A stretch of DNA of 64,000 nucleotides from Roseovarius sp. (GTDB taxonomy: Bacteria; Pseudomonadota; Alphaproteobacteria; Rhodobacterales; Rhodobacteraceae). Location of the stretch: assembly GCA_029212365.1 (NCBI GenBank), contig JARGOC010000014.1, positions 47,871 through 111,870 on the forward strand, written 5' to 3'. Below the pieces are notes generated by a model, which was given only the letters and a program-made list of their open reading frames with translations, ran no database searches and was not told where the DNA came from. Shown here piece after piece: positions 34,345 through 43,909 of this stretch (the first letter of the stretch is position 1; each line of letters opens with the position of its first letter). The position numbers and the translations under genes are program-made.

Positions 34345-35081
34345 TCTGGCAGGACAAAACGGCAATTGCCAATATCAACCCGGTCGGGCCGGCTATGCGA
34401 TGTCAATATGACCTCGCCCTCGATCACGGTGTTTTCCCGTTTGTCCAGAACGGTTTGCGGCGCCTCAACCTTGCCATCCTGAAAACACCCGACAGGCCTA
34501 GGGCCACGAAACGCGGCCGTTTCCTGCATGTCATGGCGGGTTTCATCGCTGGCGCCCGACCATGTTTTGCCCCAATAATACCCAGTGACGCGCACCGTCT
34601 TGCCGATAAGGTCAAACACCGCGCTGTGCAGGGCATCAATGGCAACAGGCGTCTCGCCAATTTGCCACGGATCGCCCCCTTGTGGCATCTCGCCGCCAAT
34701 CTCCAGCACCTCACAGTCGTCAAGCAGCACACGGTTTGGCGCGCCGGGCAAAGTGGACGCCTGGCGCCGCGAAAAGGTGCCGCGCAGGATGACAAGATCG
34801 GTGCTGGCGATCCTGTCCTCATTGGGTGGCGTCAGGTTCTTGCATTCAACCAGGGCCGGGGCCTTTGGTTCCGGCTTTGCGCCAAACTGCATCCGTTTTG
34901 CGTCCCAGCGGCCCGGTGACATGAACAGCGCTGGATAAGCTGCGATGGTCACACTTTGATCCTGCCAATGCGTGTAACGCGCCAGCAGTTCATCCGGAGA
35001 ATACATGGCGTCCTGCGCGTGGCCGGGCGTGGCGCACAGCCCCGCAAGGCCAAGGCCGAGGCCCGCTAGACCCTTGCTCAT
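34341..35081 (-). CDS. Exported protein of unknown function
   Basis: A 246-residue precursor with a signal peptide (MSKGLAGLGLGLAGLCATPGHA). The mature part has cysteine-containing segments (VECKNLTPP, LLDDCEVLE, VGCFQDG, GNCRFVLPD) and the phrase DLIGKTVRVTGYYWGKTW, suggesting a beta-rich OB-like fold. I do not recognise the family. ATG 35081 was chosen for the signal peptide; a longer frame would overlap the preceding gene. Ten bp separate it from that gene. Its stop codon lies in the first copy of the 8-bp tandem repeat. Confidence 0.6.
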   Translation of the reverse strand: MSKGLAGLGLGLAGLCATPGHAQDAMYSPDELLARYTHWQDQSVTIAAYPALFMSPGRWDAKRMQFGAKPEPKAPALVECKNLTPPNEDRIASTDLVILRGTFSRRQASTLPGAPNRVLLDDCEVLEIGGEMPQGGDPWQIGETPVAIDALHSAVFDLIGKTVRVTGYYWGKTWSGASDETRHDMQETAAFRGPRPVGCFQDGKVEAPQTVLDKRENTVIEGEVILTSHSRPDRVDIGNCRFVLPD

Positions 35082-35091
35082 CTGGCGCACC

Positions 35092-35352
35092 CTATTCGCC
35101 CGCGTCCACATCGCTACACGCCTCCAAAGCCGCGACAAGCGTTGCAGTGTCATCCTCGGTCAGTTCATCGTCGCTGGCCGTGAACAGGCGTTCGGCATCA
35201 TCGCCCAGCTGTTCAACCATACATTTCGCCATCGCGGCGGGCGCACCTTCGGCGATCATTGCATCGGCAACCCCGCTGTCCTGCGCGTTTGCCTGTGTTG
35301 CAAGTCCCAACAAAACCAGCCCTTGAGCGCCATGTGTAAAAATCGTTTTCAT
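35092..35352 (-). CDS. Small exported protein, unknown
   Basis: An 86-residue precursor with a signal peptide ending near TQANAQ and a short acidic mature part with two cysteines (AKCMVEQLGDD and LEACSD), perhaps forming one disulfide. ATG 35352 has GAAGGGA nine bases upstream. It is the first gene of the four-gene operon running to 33120. Family not recognised. Confidence 0.6.
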   Translation of the reverse strand: MKTIFTHGAQGLVLLGLATQANAQDSGVADAMIAEGAPAAMAKCMVEQLGDDAERLFTASDDELTEDDTATLVAALEACSDVDAGE

Positions 35353-35638
35353 AGTAGGAAATCCCTTCGGTATCAAATTCATGCTTCAAATGTGGGCGCA
35401 TCTGAACGACCCCACATGCGACCAATGCTAACCGTGGTGACAATTGCTGTCTTGGACTGCGCAGTCCTGCCGCTTGGACATATCGCGACACACGGTTGCC
35501 TGTCGCGTTTTCGACAAGACATCATCGCGCAGAGTCCAAGCGGCGGAGCGAACGCGCGGCTATTCTTCCCGAGCAATGAAGCCTCGCCAAGAGTGCGTGA
35601 TGTCACTCAGCGCCAGAATATAACGGAGTTATTTCAAG

Positions 35639-35938
35639 ATGAAACGAACACTCACAACGATTCTTTTCTGTGCCCTTGCAGTTCCGGCATTTGCCGATGA
35701 TGCAGATACATATCCGCATTGTTCCTACACCCCGGCCTCCGCAGTTGGAGACATGTTTGACACCAAAACCGCCGCAGACTGCGAAGCGGCCTGCAAGGAA
35801 AACGCAGGCGAAGGCTGCACCGCCTGGAGCTACAGCCCCCCGTCCGCCATGTTCCCCGACAACCCCGGCAAGTGCCGGATGATCAAGGAAGTCTGGAAAG
35901 AAGAAGAATCTGACAGATCCCGCTGCGGCAAGATCTAG
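35639..35938 (+). CDS. Small exported PAN/Apple-like cysteine-rich protein
   Basis: A 99-residue precursor with a signal peptide (cleavage near VPAFA) and a compact mature domain with six cysteines spaced like a PAN/Apple module (DCEAACKENAGEGCTAWSY, later GKCRMI and RCGKI). Such domains bind proteins or carbohydrates outside the cytosol. ATG 35639 follows GGAG at 35624-35627. It is transcribed divergently from the exported-protein operon; the 286-bp gap should hold both promoters. Confidence 0.65.
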   Translation: MKRTLTTILFCALAVPAFADDADTYPHCSYTPASAVGDMFDTKTAADCEAACKENAGEGCTAWSYSPPSAMFPDNPGKCRMIKEVWKEEESDRSRCGKI

Positions 35939-35978
35939 GGCGCAGGGCGCGGTATCGGTGGTGGCCGGGCACAGGCGC

Positions 35979-36515
35979 ATGATTGAGGAAGTGAACACTC
36001 TGTACGTGTCCCTGTGTCTGGCAGGTCTGTTGTCCTGTTCTGCGGCCACCGCTGAAACCCGTCCCGATTGCACGGATTTCACCACCAATGACCGACTGGA
36101 CTCCCATGATCGACAATGGTGTCAGGCGCTTGCATTCAAGGAGGCCTATCTGAAAGGGGGCTTTGTTGAATCGGTCCCGGGCAGTGGCGGGAGCGCCCGC
36201 TCTGTCTCTTCCCAACAGACGCGCCGTTTTTCCACAGGGCTTTTCTTGGGGGGGCGCTCTAGCGTCAACGGCACGGTGACCATAGGCGAGCTGAAAAGGC
36301 GGTTCCGCCTGAAACTGACCAGCACCAGCAACACACTTTATTATGGCCGCAAGGTTCAGATCACCGGCACCGCCAGCGTGGACGAAGGCCGGCTGGAAAT
36401 CTACAGCCATGTCGACACCTGTCCGTCATCATCTAGTTTGAGACAAAGGGAAAATCGGGCTGGCTTACATTTGGTTTACTCAAATGGTGTTTCACGAACA
36501 CTAACTGTAAACTAA
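35979..36515 (+). CDS. Exported protein of unknown function
   Basis: The frame encodes about 178 residues with a signal sequence that ends in LLSCSAATAE and could be either a lipobox (LLSC) or a normal signal. The middle (RRFRLKLTSTSNTLYYGRKVQITGTASVDEG) looks like a beta-sandwich. The last 30 residues after DTCPSS are serine/arginine-rich and unlike the rest, so a frameshift or altered C-terminus near 36430 is possible. The start is uncertain (GTG 35958, ATG 35979 or GTG 35991). It lies 40 bp after the PAN-like gene. Confidence 0.45.
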   Translation: MIEEVNTLYVSLCLAGLLSCSAATAETRPDCTDFTTNDRLDSHDRQWCQALAFKEAYLKGGFVESVPGSGGSARSVSSQQTRRFSTGLFLGGRSSVNGTVTIGELKRRFRLKLTSTSNTLYYGRKVQITGTASVDEGRLEIYSHVDTCPSSSSLRQRENRAGLHLVYSNGVSRTLTVN

Positions 36516-36573
36516 AGAAAGCTCGTCGGAGGCGAGGCCTCAATTTAAGTGATTGATATTAAGTGGAAATTTG

Positions 36574-36647
36574 TGGAGGCGAGTACGAGAATCGAACTCG
36601 TGTACACGGATTTGCAATCCGCTGCGTAACCACTCCGCCAACTCGCC
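36574..36647 (-). tRNA. tRNA-Cys (GCA)
   Basis: The minus strand folds into a standard 74-base tRNA. The acceptor stem GGCGAGU pairs with the 3' side and is followed by UCCA with CCA encoded. The D-arm contains GGCGGAGUGGUUACGC, the anticodon loop is UUGCAAA with GCA, and the T-arm is CGAGUUCGAUUCUCG. The genes on either side are unrelated, and the boundary between the accessory region and core genes falls here. Confidence 0.95.
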
Positions 36648-36805
36648 TCATCAAAGTGGTTTGCTCCGATTATCTGATCACTGTGATCCGTGCAAGCCCT
36701 CGTTCTTCACATCACTCGATGGATTTCGCTGGCCTCAGCCATTGTCGCCCCTGAGGTTCTGTGTCAAAACATCCTCGTAGGATTCTGAACACAAGAGTTT
36801 AGCCC

Positions 36806-37459
36806 ATGACAGATTATGCCACACGCCGCACAATGATGGTTGATACTCAGGTCCGGCCTTCGGATGTGACCAAATTCCCCATTATAGATGCCATGCTTTG
36901 CGTCAAGCGCGAGGCCTTTGTGCCGCGCAAGCTGCGCGAGGCGGCCTATATGGGTGAGAACCTTGACCTGGGCGGCAGCCGCACGATTCTGGAGCCACGC
37001 ACATTGGCCAAAGCGTTGGATGCATTGGACATTCAAGGCGATGAGTTGGTGCTCGATATCGGCTGTGCATTGGGTTATTCAACCGCCGTTATGGCGCGTA
37101 TGGCCGAATTGGTGGTTGCCGTCGAAGAAGACGAAGGCATGTCGCAAGAGGCACAGACCTTGTTGCTGGACAACGGTGCAGATAACGCCGTGGTGCATCA
37201 CGGACCGCTGACCGAAGGGGCACCCGAACATGGCCCCTATGATGTGGTCATGGTGCAGGGCGCGGTTGAACATCTCCCCCAGACTCTGTTGGATCAGATC
37301 AAGGACGGTGGGCGCATAGCGTGCCTCTTTATGGAAGGGGCGCTGGGTGTGGTGCGCATTGGATACAAAATTGATGGCGACGTAACGTGGCGGTTTTCCT
37401 TCAATGCTGGTGCACCTGTGTTACCTGGCTTTGAAAAACACGCTGCATTCAAGTTGTGA
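36806..37459 (+). CDS. pcm: Protein-L-isoaspartate O-methyltransferase
   Basis: A 217-residue SAM-dependent methyltransferase with motif I VLDIGCALGYSTAVMA and the family's N-terminal region MMVDTQVRPSDV, plus GPYDVVMVQGAVEHLP near the active site. It methylates damaged isoaspartyl residues to start their repair. This variant is shorter and of the alphaproteobacterial type. It is followed 33 bp later by tolC, an arrangement I recall as conserved upstream of popZ/valS in alphaproteobacteria. Confidence 0.87.
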   Translation: MTDYATRRTMMVDTQVRPSDVTKFPIIDAMLCVKREAFVPRKLREAAYMGENLDLGGSRTILEPRTLAKALDALDIQGDELVLDIGCALGYSTAVMARMAELVVAVEEDEGMSQEAQTLLLDNGADNAVVHHGPLTEGAPEHGPYDVVMVQGAVEHLPQTLLDQIKDGGRIACLFMEGALGVVRIGYKIDGDVTWRFSFNAGAPVLPGFEKHAAFKL

Positions 37460-37492
37460 TGAGGGCTCATCTTGTTGGGTAACAGGTTACAT

Positions 37493-38896
37493 ATGACAAT
37501 TGGACTTCGCACGCTCATGATGGGTGTGGCCGCGGTGATGTGGCTGGGGGCGGCACCTCAGGCCAGGGCGGAAACTTTGGCTGACGCATTGGTTGACGCT
37601 TACAATCATTCGGGCCTGCTGGATCAGAACCGCGCCGTGTTGCGCGCCGCAGATGAGGACGTGGCGATTGCCGTGTCGGCGCTGCGTCCGGTTTTGAACT
37701 GGTCTGCTGACATCACCCGAACGTTTGGACGCACCAATACTTCGCTTGGCACAGTGGGCATTCAGCAAACCGATGTGAATCTAGGGATATCCGCCAGCCT
37801 TCTGCTGTATGATTTTGGCCGCAGCAATTTTCAGATTGAAGCCGCCAAGGAAACAGTGCTGGCCACCCGTGATGCACTGGTCAGCGTTGAACAACAAGTG
37901 CTGCTGCGTGCTGTGCAAGCCTATATGAATGTACGGCGCAATAGCCAGTTTGTCTCGCTACGCGAAAACAACTTGCGCCTGATCCGTCAGGAGTTGCGCG
38001 CGGCCAAAGACCGTTTTGAAGTGGGCGAAGTGACCCGCACGGATGTGGCCCTGGCCGAGGCCCGCCTTGCCGCTGCCCGCAGTGGTCTGGCGTTTGCTCA
38101 AGGCGATTTATTGCAGTCGGTCGAAGAATTTCGCGCAGCCGTGGGCCGCAAACCTGCCAACCTCAAGGCACCACGCCGCGCGCCAAAACTGTCAGGGAAT
38201 GTGGATGCCGCCAAATCAGCGGCCGTGCGAAAACACCCTGATATGCTTAAGGCGCAGCGCGATATTTCTGCCGCAGAGCTGAACATGAAAGCCGCCAATG
38301 CGGCGAAAAAACCCACCGTCAGCCTGGTCGGGGGGCTGGCCGCAGGCGAAGAAGCGTACGGCGATGATTTCAGCCGCACGGGCAGCATCGGGGTGCAGGT
38401 CACCGGGCCGATTTATCAAGGTGGTGCACTCACCGCGACCAAACGCAAGGCACAGGCCCAAAGGGATGGATTGCGCGCGCGTTTGCATATCGTGCGTCAT
38501 CAGGTGATGCAGGATGTGGGCAATGCCTATGCCCGTTTGCGGGCCGCGCGGTCTGGTGTCACCTCCAGCCAACAACAGGTACGCGCCTCTCGCGTGGCCT
38601 TCCGCGGTGTGCGCGAAGAGGCCAAACTTGGCGCGCGCACAACATTGGATGTGCTGGATGCTGAACAGGATTTGCTGGATGCCGAAGCCAATCTGATTTC
38701 AGCCGAGGCCGACGTGTTTATCGCAGCCTATGCGGTGCTGTCCGCCATGGGTGAATTGACTGCAAAAGATCTCAAGCTGAATGTGCAAACCTATGATCCT
38801 GCTGCCTATTACAATTTGGTCAAAGACGCGCCGATTGACGGCAGCAAGCAAGGCAAACAACTGGACCGCGTTCTGAAGGCTCTGGGCAAAGAATAA
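37493..38896 (+). CDS. TolC-family outer-membrane efflux/secretion protein
   Basis: A 467-residue precursor with a signal peptide (cleavage near QARAE) and the two-fold TolC pattern of strand-helix repeats: long coiled-coil segments (LRRNSQFVSLRENNLRLIRQ region and TKRKAQAQRDGLRAR) and the RTDVALAEARLAAA and TTLDVLDAEQDLLDAEANL motifs. It forms the trimeric outer-membrane channel for type I secretion or drug efflux, with partner genes elsewhere. ATG 37493 gives the signal peptide. Confidence 0.92.
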   Translation: MTIGLRTLMMGVAAVMWLGAAPQARAETLADALVDAYNHSGLLDQNRAVLRAADEDVAIAVSALRPVLNWSADITRTFGRTNTSLGTVGIQQTDVNLGISASLLLYDFGRSNFQIEAAKETVLATRDALVSVEQQVLLRAVQAYMNVRRNSQFVSLRENNLRLIRQELRAAKDRFEVGEVTRTDVALAEARLAAARSGLAFAQGDLLQSVEEFRAAVGRKPANLKAPRRAPKLSGNVDAAKSAAVRKHPDMLKAQRDISAAELNMKAANAAKKPTVSLVGGLAAGEEAYGDDFSRTGSIGVQVTGPIYQGGALTATKRKAQAQRDGLRARLHIVRHQVMQDVGNAYARLRAARSGVTSSQQQVRASRVAFRGVREEAKLGARTTLDVLDAEQDLLDAEANLISAEADVFIAAYAVLSAMGELTAKDLKLNVQTYDPAAYYNLVKDAPIDGSKQGKQLDRVLKALGKE

Positions 38897-38900
38897 CTGC

Positions 38901-39269
38901 ATGTGGGCGCAGGCGTTACCTTGGCTGTGTATCGTGACTGTTCAGGGGGTATTGTCCGGGGCTGCCCCTGCGCAGTTTTCGCCTGCATCCGAGGCGGAAC
39001 AACCACCCCAGCTCTCTGACAGTTGGACAGAGGAAAAATGTGTGCTCTATAAGCATATCTTTTCCGACGCGCTAACTTTGCAGGGCCTCGAAGGGCTGAG
39101 TAACGACTTCCTCAGCACCAATCAGCGCTTTATCGACAAGGGATGTCAGGGCGAGCGCACGCTATGTCCACACAGTGAAGCTGAGTTAGCATTTGCTGAC
39201 CTCTTGACCGTGATGACCATGAATGAAGGCATGGCCAGCACCTTTGTCCCGTTCGGCTGCGCAGATTGA
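38901..39269 (+). CDS. Small exported protein, unknown
   Basis: A 122-residue frame starting 4 bp after tolC with a signal-like N-terminus (cleavage near AAPAQ) and a mature part with four cysteines (EKCVLYKHIF, KGCQGERTLCPHSE, FGCAD). No family recognised. The tight spacing suggests translation coupled to tolC and a possible periplasmic accessory role. No clear independent ribosome site. Confidence 0.55.
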   Translation: MWAQALPWLCIVTVQGVLSGAAPAQFSPASEAEQPPQLSDSWTEEKCVLYKHIFSDALTLQGLEGLSNDFLSTNQRFIDKGCQGERTLCPHSEAELAFADLLTVMTMNEGMASTFVPFGCAD

Positions 39270-39377
39270 TTGATCAAATCCAGCGGCCCAAAGATTAAAC
39301 CTAAAACCCCGTCTACCCCATTGTGTGACACCGCACCCATGGGTAGACTGCGTATCAGGCAAGAATGGTAAGCAGTT

Positions 39378-40328
39378 ATGTCAGACCCAGTGACCAACGT
39401 GGAAATTGAAGACGTGCTTTCGTCGATCCGTCGCCTTGTTTCGACGGATGACAGGGCCGATGCGCGGCCTCAGGCCACGGCTGAACCTGAGCCGGAAAAA
39501 CTGGTTCTGACCCCTGCATTGCGTGTCACCACAGCTGAAAAACCTGCGGAAACTGTCGGTGCGTTGGCGGATGAAGACAGCCATGAAGCCAGCACAGAAG
39601 ACACCCAGGATGCAGCTGAAGACTACCAAAATGAAAACCTCCATTCAGACGATGAGGCACATACCGCACAGGCGGAGGATGGCTCTGCTGTGCAGGATGT
39701 ATGGGCGGATGATGAGGGGGATGGACACGACGAGGCAGAGGAATCCCTTGACGCTCAGGCCGACACTCATGACGCAACTACCGCGCAGGATGACCAGGAA
39801 GCGGACAATACAGAATCGGATGTGACACCAGACGCCACAGACGAGTCTGAAGGGTTGTCAGCCCAAATCGCAGGTATCGAAGAGGCCGTAGCCGCCCGAG
39901 ATGATGGCTGGGAACCCGATGGAGAAGATCAGGGCGATGACAATGCCGCCCAACCGATGGAAACTCTGCCCTGGCAAGACCACGAGGGCGAGGCTCAGAC
40001 AGATACTTTCGTGGAGGCCGAGGACGTGTCGGCCACTGAAGGGCTTGATGCGTTTGAGCTTGAGGAAGATGATATGATTGCCCCCGAGGTGCACGCGCCG
40101 TCGCCTGATCCCGTTGCTGATATTGCCGCAGCGAACGCATTTTTTGGTGATGATGAAGCGCTGGGCGACGATGACACTATCCTTGACGAAGAAGCCCTGC
40201 GCGATCTGGTGACCGAGATTGTGCGCCAGGAATTGCAAGGCTCTCTGGGCGAACGCATCACGCGCAATGTGCGCAAACTGGTGCGCCGCGAAATCCACCG
40301 CGCTTTGACAACACAAGAGCTGGAGTAA
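39378..40328 (+). CDS. PopZ-like polar organising protein (DUF2497-like)
   Basis: A 316-residue protein with three parts: a short N-terminal helix IEDVLSSIRRLVS, a very acidic, disordered Asp/Glu/Ala-rich region of about 220 residues, and a C-terminal helical block (residues about 270-316, LRDLVTEIVRQELQGSLGER and VRKLVRREI). This is the architecture of PopZ, which self-assembles at cell poles and anchors chromosome and signalling proteins. The pcm-tolC neighbourhood matches the popZ locus of other alphaproteobacteria, although valS is missing here. Sequence similarity outside the two helical ends is low, so the call is architectural. Confidence 0.6.
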   Translation: MSDPVTNVEIEDVLSSIRRLVSTDDRADARPQATAEPEPEKLVLTPALRVTTAEKPAETVGALADEDSHEASTEDTQDAAEDYQNENLHSDDEAHTAQAEDGSAVQDVWADDEGDGHDEAEESLDAQADTHDATTAQDDQEADNTESDVTPDATDESEGLSAQIAGIEEAVAARDDGWEPDGEDQGDDNAAQPMETLPWQDHEGEAQTDTFVEAEDVSATEGLDAFELEEDDMIAPEVHAPSPDPVADIAAANAFFGDDEALGDDDTILDEEALRDLVTEIVRQELQGSLGERITRNVRKLVRREIHRALTTQELE

Positions 40329-40369
40329 AACGCTACATTCTGAAGCGTTTGCATCATGCAGAACATAGA

Positions 40370-40512
40370 GGGCCGGCGCCAGCCCCCGGGATGGCGAACC
40401 AGGTGTATATTCACGCGCACTATATCTCCGCAACACCGCGAGCAGAATGCATGAAACACGACCATCAGCCATATCGCCAGCCCATAGAGGGGGGCTGACG
40501 ATGGCCCGGGGC
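40370..40512. mobile_element. MITE-like element, copy 1
   Basis: A ~143-bp sequence whose right end (ATCGCCAGCCCA...GGGGGCTGACGATGGCCCGG) is the inverse of its left end (CAGCCCCCGGGATGGCGA). It matches a second copy at 59.4 kb in both ends and parts of the interior (GCACT.TATCTC, CAGAATG). No gene inside. It lies between the PopZ-like gene and cobQ. Confidence 0.65.
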
Positions 40513-40580
40513 CTTTCAGGCCTGTTAACCGGGCTGGTGCCCTTTGAGCTGGAACGCTTCATTATCTCGGAAGCTGGCTC

Positions 40581-42029
40581 CTAGATTTTGCCCGCCAAAT
40601 CCCACAATAAATCTAGGTCCATATGCGTCTCTAAATGCGCGGCCAACGCATCCAGCGTCTCGTCCACGCTGTCTTCATACGCCATATCCGAGCGCGCCCC
40701 CAGCCTCTCCAAATACGCCGCGCGAAACGTGTCCGAGCTGAACACCCCATGCAGATAGCACCCCATGACCTGCCCGTTAGCGGTGGCGGCCCCATGTGGT
40801 TGGCCGCCCACCTCCAGCCAGGCATGGGCACAATCTGGTCCGTCAGACGTGCCAATATGGATTTCATACCCCTGCACATCCGCCCCTGTGGGCAGATACC
40901 GCGCTTGTGACAGTGCCAGCCGTTTCTGCGGGACCATCACAGTAGAGATATCCAGATGCCCCAAACCCGCGACCGTGCAAGCCTTGCCTTCGATCCCCTG
41001 CGGATCCGCGATCTCATGCCCCAGCATCTGATAGCCGCCACACACGCCCAGCACATGCCCGCCACGCCGAATGTGCGTTTGCAAATCAATGTCCCAGCCA
41101 TTGGCCCGAAAACCCGCCAAATCGGCGATGGTGGATTTTGATCCGGGGATCAGCACCAGATCAGCATCCCCCGGCAAGGCGCGTCCCGGATCAACGATGT
41201 CCACCGACACCCCCGGCTCGGCGCTCAGCGGATCGAGGTCATCAAAATTGGCAATCCGCCCCAGCCGTGGCACCGCAATTTTCAATGCCCCACCATGGGT
41301 TGAGCCAATGTCCATCACATCCTCAGCCGGCAGGCGCCAGGCCTGATCAAACCACGGGATCACCCCCAAAGAGGGCCAGCCTGTGCGCTGCACTATCTCT
41401 TGCAAGCCACCGTCAAACAGGCTGGGATCACCCCGGAACTTGTTGATTGCAAAGGCTTTGATCCGGTCTGCATCACCTTCTGACAATATAACCTGAGTGC
41501 CCACAATCTGTGCAATCACACCGCCACGGTCGATATCGCCAACCAGCACAACAGGCACGCCTGCGGCTTCGGCAAAGCCCATATTGGCAATATCGCCCTG
41601 GCGCAGATTGATCTCGGCGGGGCTGCCGGCCCCCTCGATCAAGATCAGATCAACATCCGCTGACAGCCGCGTGAAACTGTCCATCACAGCGGCCAGTAAT
41701 TCTGGCTTGGCGCGGGCATAGTCGCGCGCTTTGAGGGTGGCAAAGCGCTGTCCCTGCACGATCACCTGGGCGCCGATATCTGATTCAGGCTTTAACAAAA
41801 CCGGGTTCATATCTGTATGGGGCAGGGTGCCGGCCGCGCGTGCCTGTAACGCCTGAGCGCGGCCAATCTCGCCGCCATCGCGAGTGACGGCTGCGTTGTT
41901 TGACATGTTCTGCGGCTTAAACGGTGCCACGCTCAGGCCGCGACGGGTGAACGCGCGCGCCAGCCCAGCCACAACCATGGATTTTCCCACGTTTGAGCCG
42001 GCCCCTTGAATCATGATCGCCCGTGGCAT
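40581..42029 (-). CDS. cobQ: Cobyric acid synthase CobQ/CbiP
   Basis: A 482-residue enzyme with the N-terminal ATP-binding synthetase motif [15 protein letters not shown] and substrate motif KPQNMSNNA, and a C-terminal glutamine amidotransferase domain with the nucleophile Cys in [10 protein letters not shown] and the His-x-Glu region near GCYLHGVF. It amidates four side chains of adenosylcobyrinic acid in vitamin B12 synthesis. Length is normal. I see no cobalamin riboswitch in the 230 bp upstream. Other cob genes are outside this window. Confidence 0.94.
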   Translation of the reverse strand: MPRAIMIQGAGSNVGKSMVVAGLARAFTRRGLSVAPFKPQNMSNNAAVTRDGGEIGRAQALQARAAGTLPHTDMNPVLLKPESDIGAQVIVQGQRFATLKARDYARAKPELLAAVMDSFTRLSADVDLILIEGAGSPAEINLRQGDIANMGFAEAAGVPVVLVGDIDRGGVIAQIVGTQVILSEGDADRIKAFAINKFRGDPSLFDGGLQEIVQRTGWPSLGVIPWFDQAWRLPAEDVMDIGSTHGGALKIAVPRLGRIANFDDLDPLSAEPGVSVDIVDPGRALPGDADLVLIPGSKSTIADLAGFRANGWDIDLQTHIRRGGHVLGVCGGYQMLGHEIADPQGIEGKACTVAGLGHLDISTVMVPQKRLALSQARYLPTGADVQGYEIHIGTSDGPDCAHAWLEVGGQPHGAATANGQVMGCYLHGVFSSDTFRAAYLERLGARSDMAYEDSVDETLDALAAHLETHMDLDLLWDLAGKI

Positions 42030-42262
42030 CGCTTGCCCTCATTGTCTGTTGATCCGTGATACGCATCACACGTCGCTTGGGAAAGAGATGAATATACCTG
42101 CTCATCTGATTTTTGCCGCGCTGTAGCAGCATTCGCGCGCGCTTGCTGATTACGGCTTTGGTATTGGTGCAGCGTGCTTTGGGAATAATCTGGGTCTTTG
42201 TGTTTTTGCAAAACGCCTGAGGGGGTCACCGCTGCGCGGCTAACAGGTCTGCACAGGCTCCG

Positions 42263-43909
42263 TCACATGGCCGCCTGTGCGCAAAAACACGGCGCACCCG
42301 CCGCTTTGTCCGCGCGGGCATTGGCCAGATCAAGGCGTTGTTTTACTGAGATAATCTCATGCGTTTCATTGCGTGCCGCCAGGCAATCATAAAGCCCCTT
42401 CAATGCCCATACGTTGTCAGGATGCACCGTTGCGCGGCTCAGCTGGCCACCAAGGCCCAAATCCTCGCGGAACACAGCTTCGGATTCGGCCACTTGGCCC
42501 TGCTCAAACAACAGCGCCCCCAACGCATGGCGCGCTGGCTGCATCCACCCCCAAGGTTCATCATAGGGCAGGGTGTCCTCCATCTGAACCGAGCGGCGCA
42601 GGGCGGCAAAAGCCACGTCATAGGCACCTTTGCGGTACTCAATTTCACCCTCCAGCATGGCCTCGGCGATTTTCAGCAAATCCACCACCCGGTTGTTGTG
42701 AATACGGCGCGCCTCGGGCACGCGGGCACAGGCCTGCAAGAACAACGCCTGTTCGGCCTCGGCCTCGGCCACATTGCCAAGGGCGGCATGGGCGACACCG
42801 CGCGCATAATGCACATTGGCGGTGAGGCTGCAAAACAGCTCCGGATCATCGGGCAAGGGCAGGCGGGTGGCCTCAGCCCAGCGGCCAAAGCGCACCAGAA
42901 CATGAGGTTCAAACCCCATGTAGCCTTCAAAGTAGTCGGCCATAGGAGGGCTTTTGACTCTCAGAAGTTCCTCGGGCACGGTTTCGGCAATGCCTCGCAC
43001 GGCCTGCATGGCTGGTTCAAACTGGCCCAGAAACATCGCGCCATAGATGACAAAATGATAGTTATGGATGCGATACCCCGAATAAAGATTATACGCCCCG
43101 GCGCGTTCAAGATACTCCAGATCAACCTCAACCGCGCGTTGGTTCCAGCGCACCACGTTTTCGTAATGGCCACACAAGACATCAATATGCGTCGGCATGT
43201 GGATAAGATGCCCCGCATCCGGTACCAGAGTGCGCAGGATATCACCCGCCTTCAGCGCCTTTTCCGGGGCGGGCGACATCTCCATCAGGTGCACATAAAG
43301 ATGCAGCAGTCCGGGATGGGCCTTTGTGCGCGGGTCATTGTCCAGCGCATCCTCCAGCAGCTGTTGGCATTCCAGCGTATCGGCCCCCTGCGCAGGGGTG
43401 CCCGAGGCCAGATCCCACATTTTCCAAGGCGTGCGGTTTAACATCGCCTCGGCAAAAACTGTGCGCACATCCAGCGCCTGCGGGTGGGCATTGTATACAT
43501 GTCGCATGGCGTCGGCAAAGGCATCGTTCCAGATGTTCATATTGTCCGCCAGATCGCGTTGCGGATAGCGCGCGGTGAGGGCTTGAATCAGCGCCTGTTC
43601 AACCTTGGTGCCGGGAGGGCAGGCAAGTGCAGCCTGCGTGGCATCATAGGATTTGGCCAACGCATCGGCGCGCCCGGCATCGTCAAAATCCTGCCACGGC
43701 ATATTATAATTCGGCCCCGTTGCATAGGCGATCCCCCAATGAGCCATTGCACAATCGGGATCATGTCCCAGGGCTTTTCCAAAGCAAATCACGGCTTCTT
43801 CGTGGTTATAGCCGTAAATCCAGTTCAGACCCCGATCAAACCAGCGCTGTGCTTTTTTTGACGTGGTCGTGATGGGGCAGCTGTATGTACCCAGATTGTA
43901 ATAGGCCAT
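42263..43909 (-). CDS. TPR-repeat protein, unknown function
   Basis: A 548-residue soluble protein made largely of tetratricopeptide-like helix pairs, such as KAQRWFDRGLNWIYGYNHEEAVICFGKAL near the N-terminus and AEAEAEQALFLQACA and ESEAVFREDLGLGG later. A histidine-containing segment (AGHLIHMPTHIDVLCGHYENVV) recurs in this family. ATG 43909 has GGGAGG upstream and gives the family start MAYYNLGTYSCPI. I recognise the family as conserved in proteobacteria but know no biochemical role. Confidence 0.75.
   Translation of the reverse strand: MAYYNLGTYSCPITTTSKKAQRWFDRGLNWIYGYNHEEAVICFGKALGHDPDCAMAHWGIAYATGPNYNMPWQDFDDAGRADALAKSYDATQAALACPPGTKVEQALIQALTARYPQRDLADNMNIWNDAFADAMRHVYNAHPQALDVRTVFAEAMLNRTPWKMWDLASGTPAQGADTLECQQLLEDALDNDPRTKAHPGLLHLYVHLMEMSPAPEKALKAGDILRTLVPDAGHLIHMPTHIDVLCGHYENVVRWNQRAVEVDLEYLERAGAYNLYSGYRIHNYHFVIYGAMFLGQFEPAMQAVRGIAETVPEELLRVKSPPMADYFEGYMGFEPHVLVRFGRWAEATRLPLPDDPELFCSLTANVHYARGVAHAALGNVAEAEAEQALFLQACARVPEARRIHNNRVVDLLKIAEAMLEGEIEYRKGAYDVAFAALRRSVQMEDTLPYDEPWGWMQPARHALGALLFEQGQVAESEAVFREDLGLGGQLSRATVHPDNVWALKGLYDCLAARNETHEIISVKQRLDLANARADKAAGAPCFCAQAAM

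Noticed and set aside
42030..42262. Cobalamin riboswitch upstream of cobQ
   Set aside because: I see no B12-box-like core or long paired structure in this stretch.
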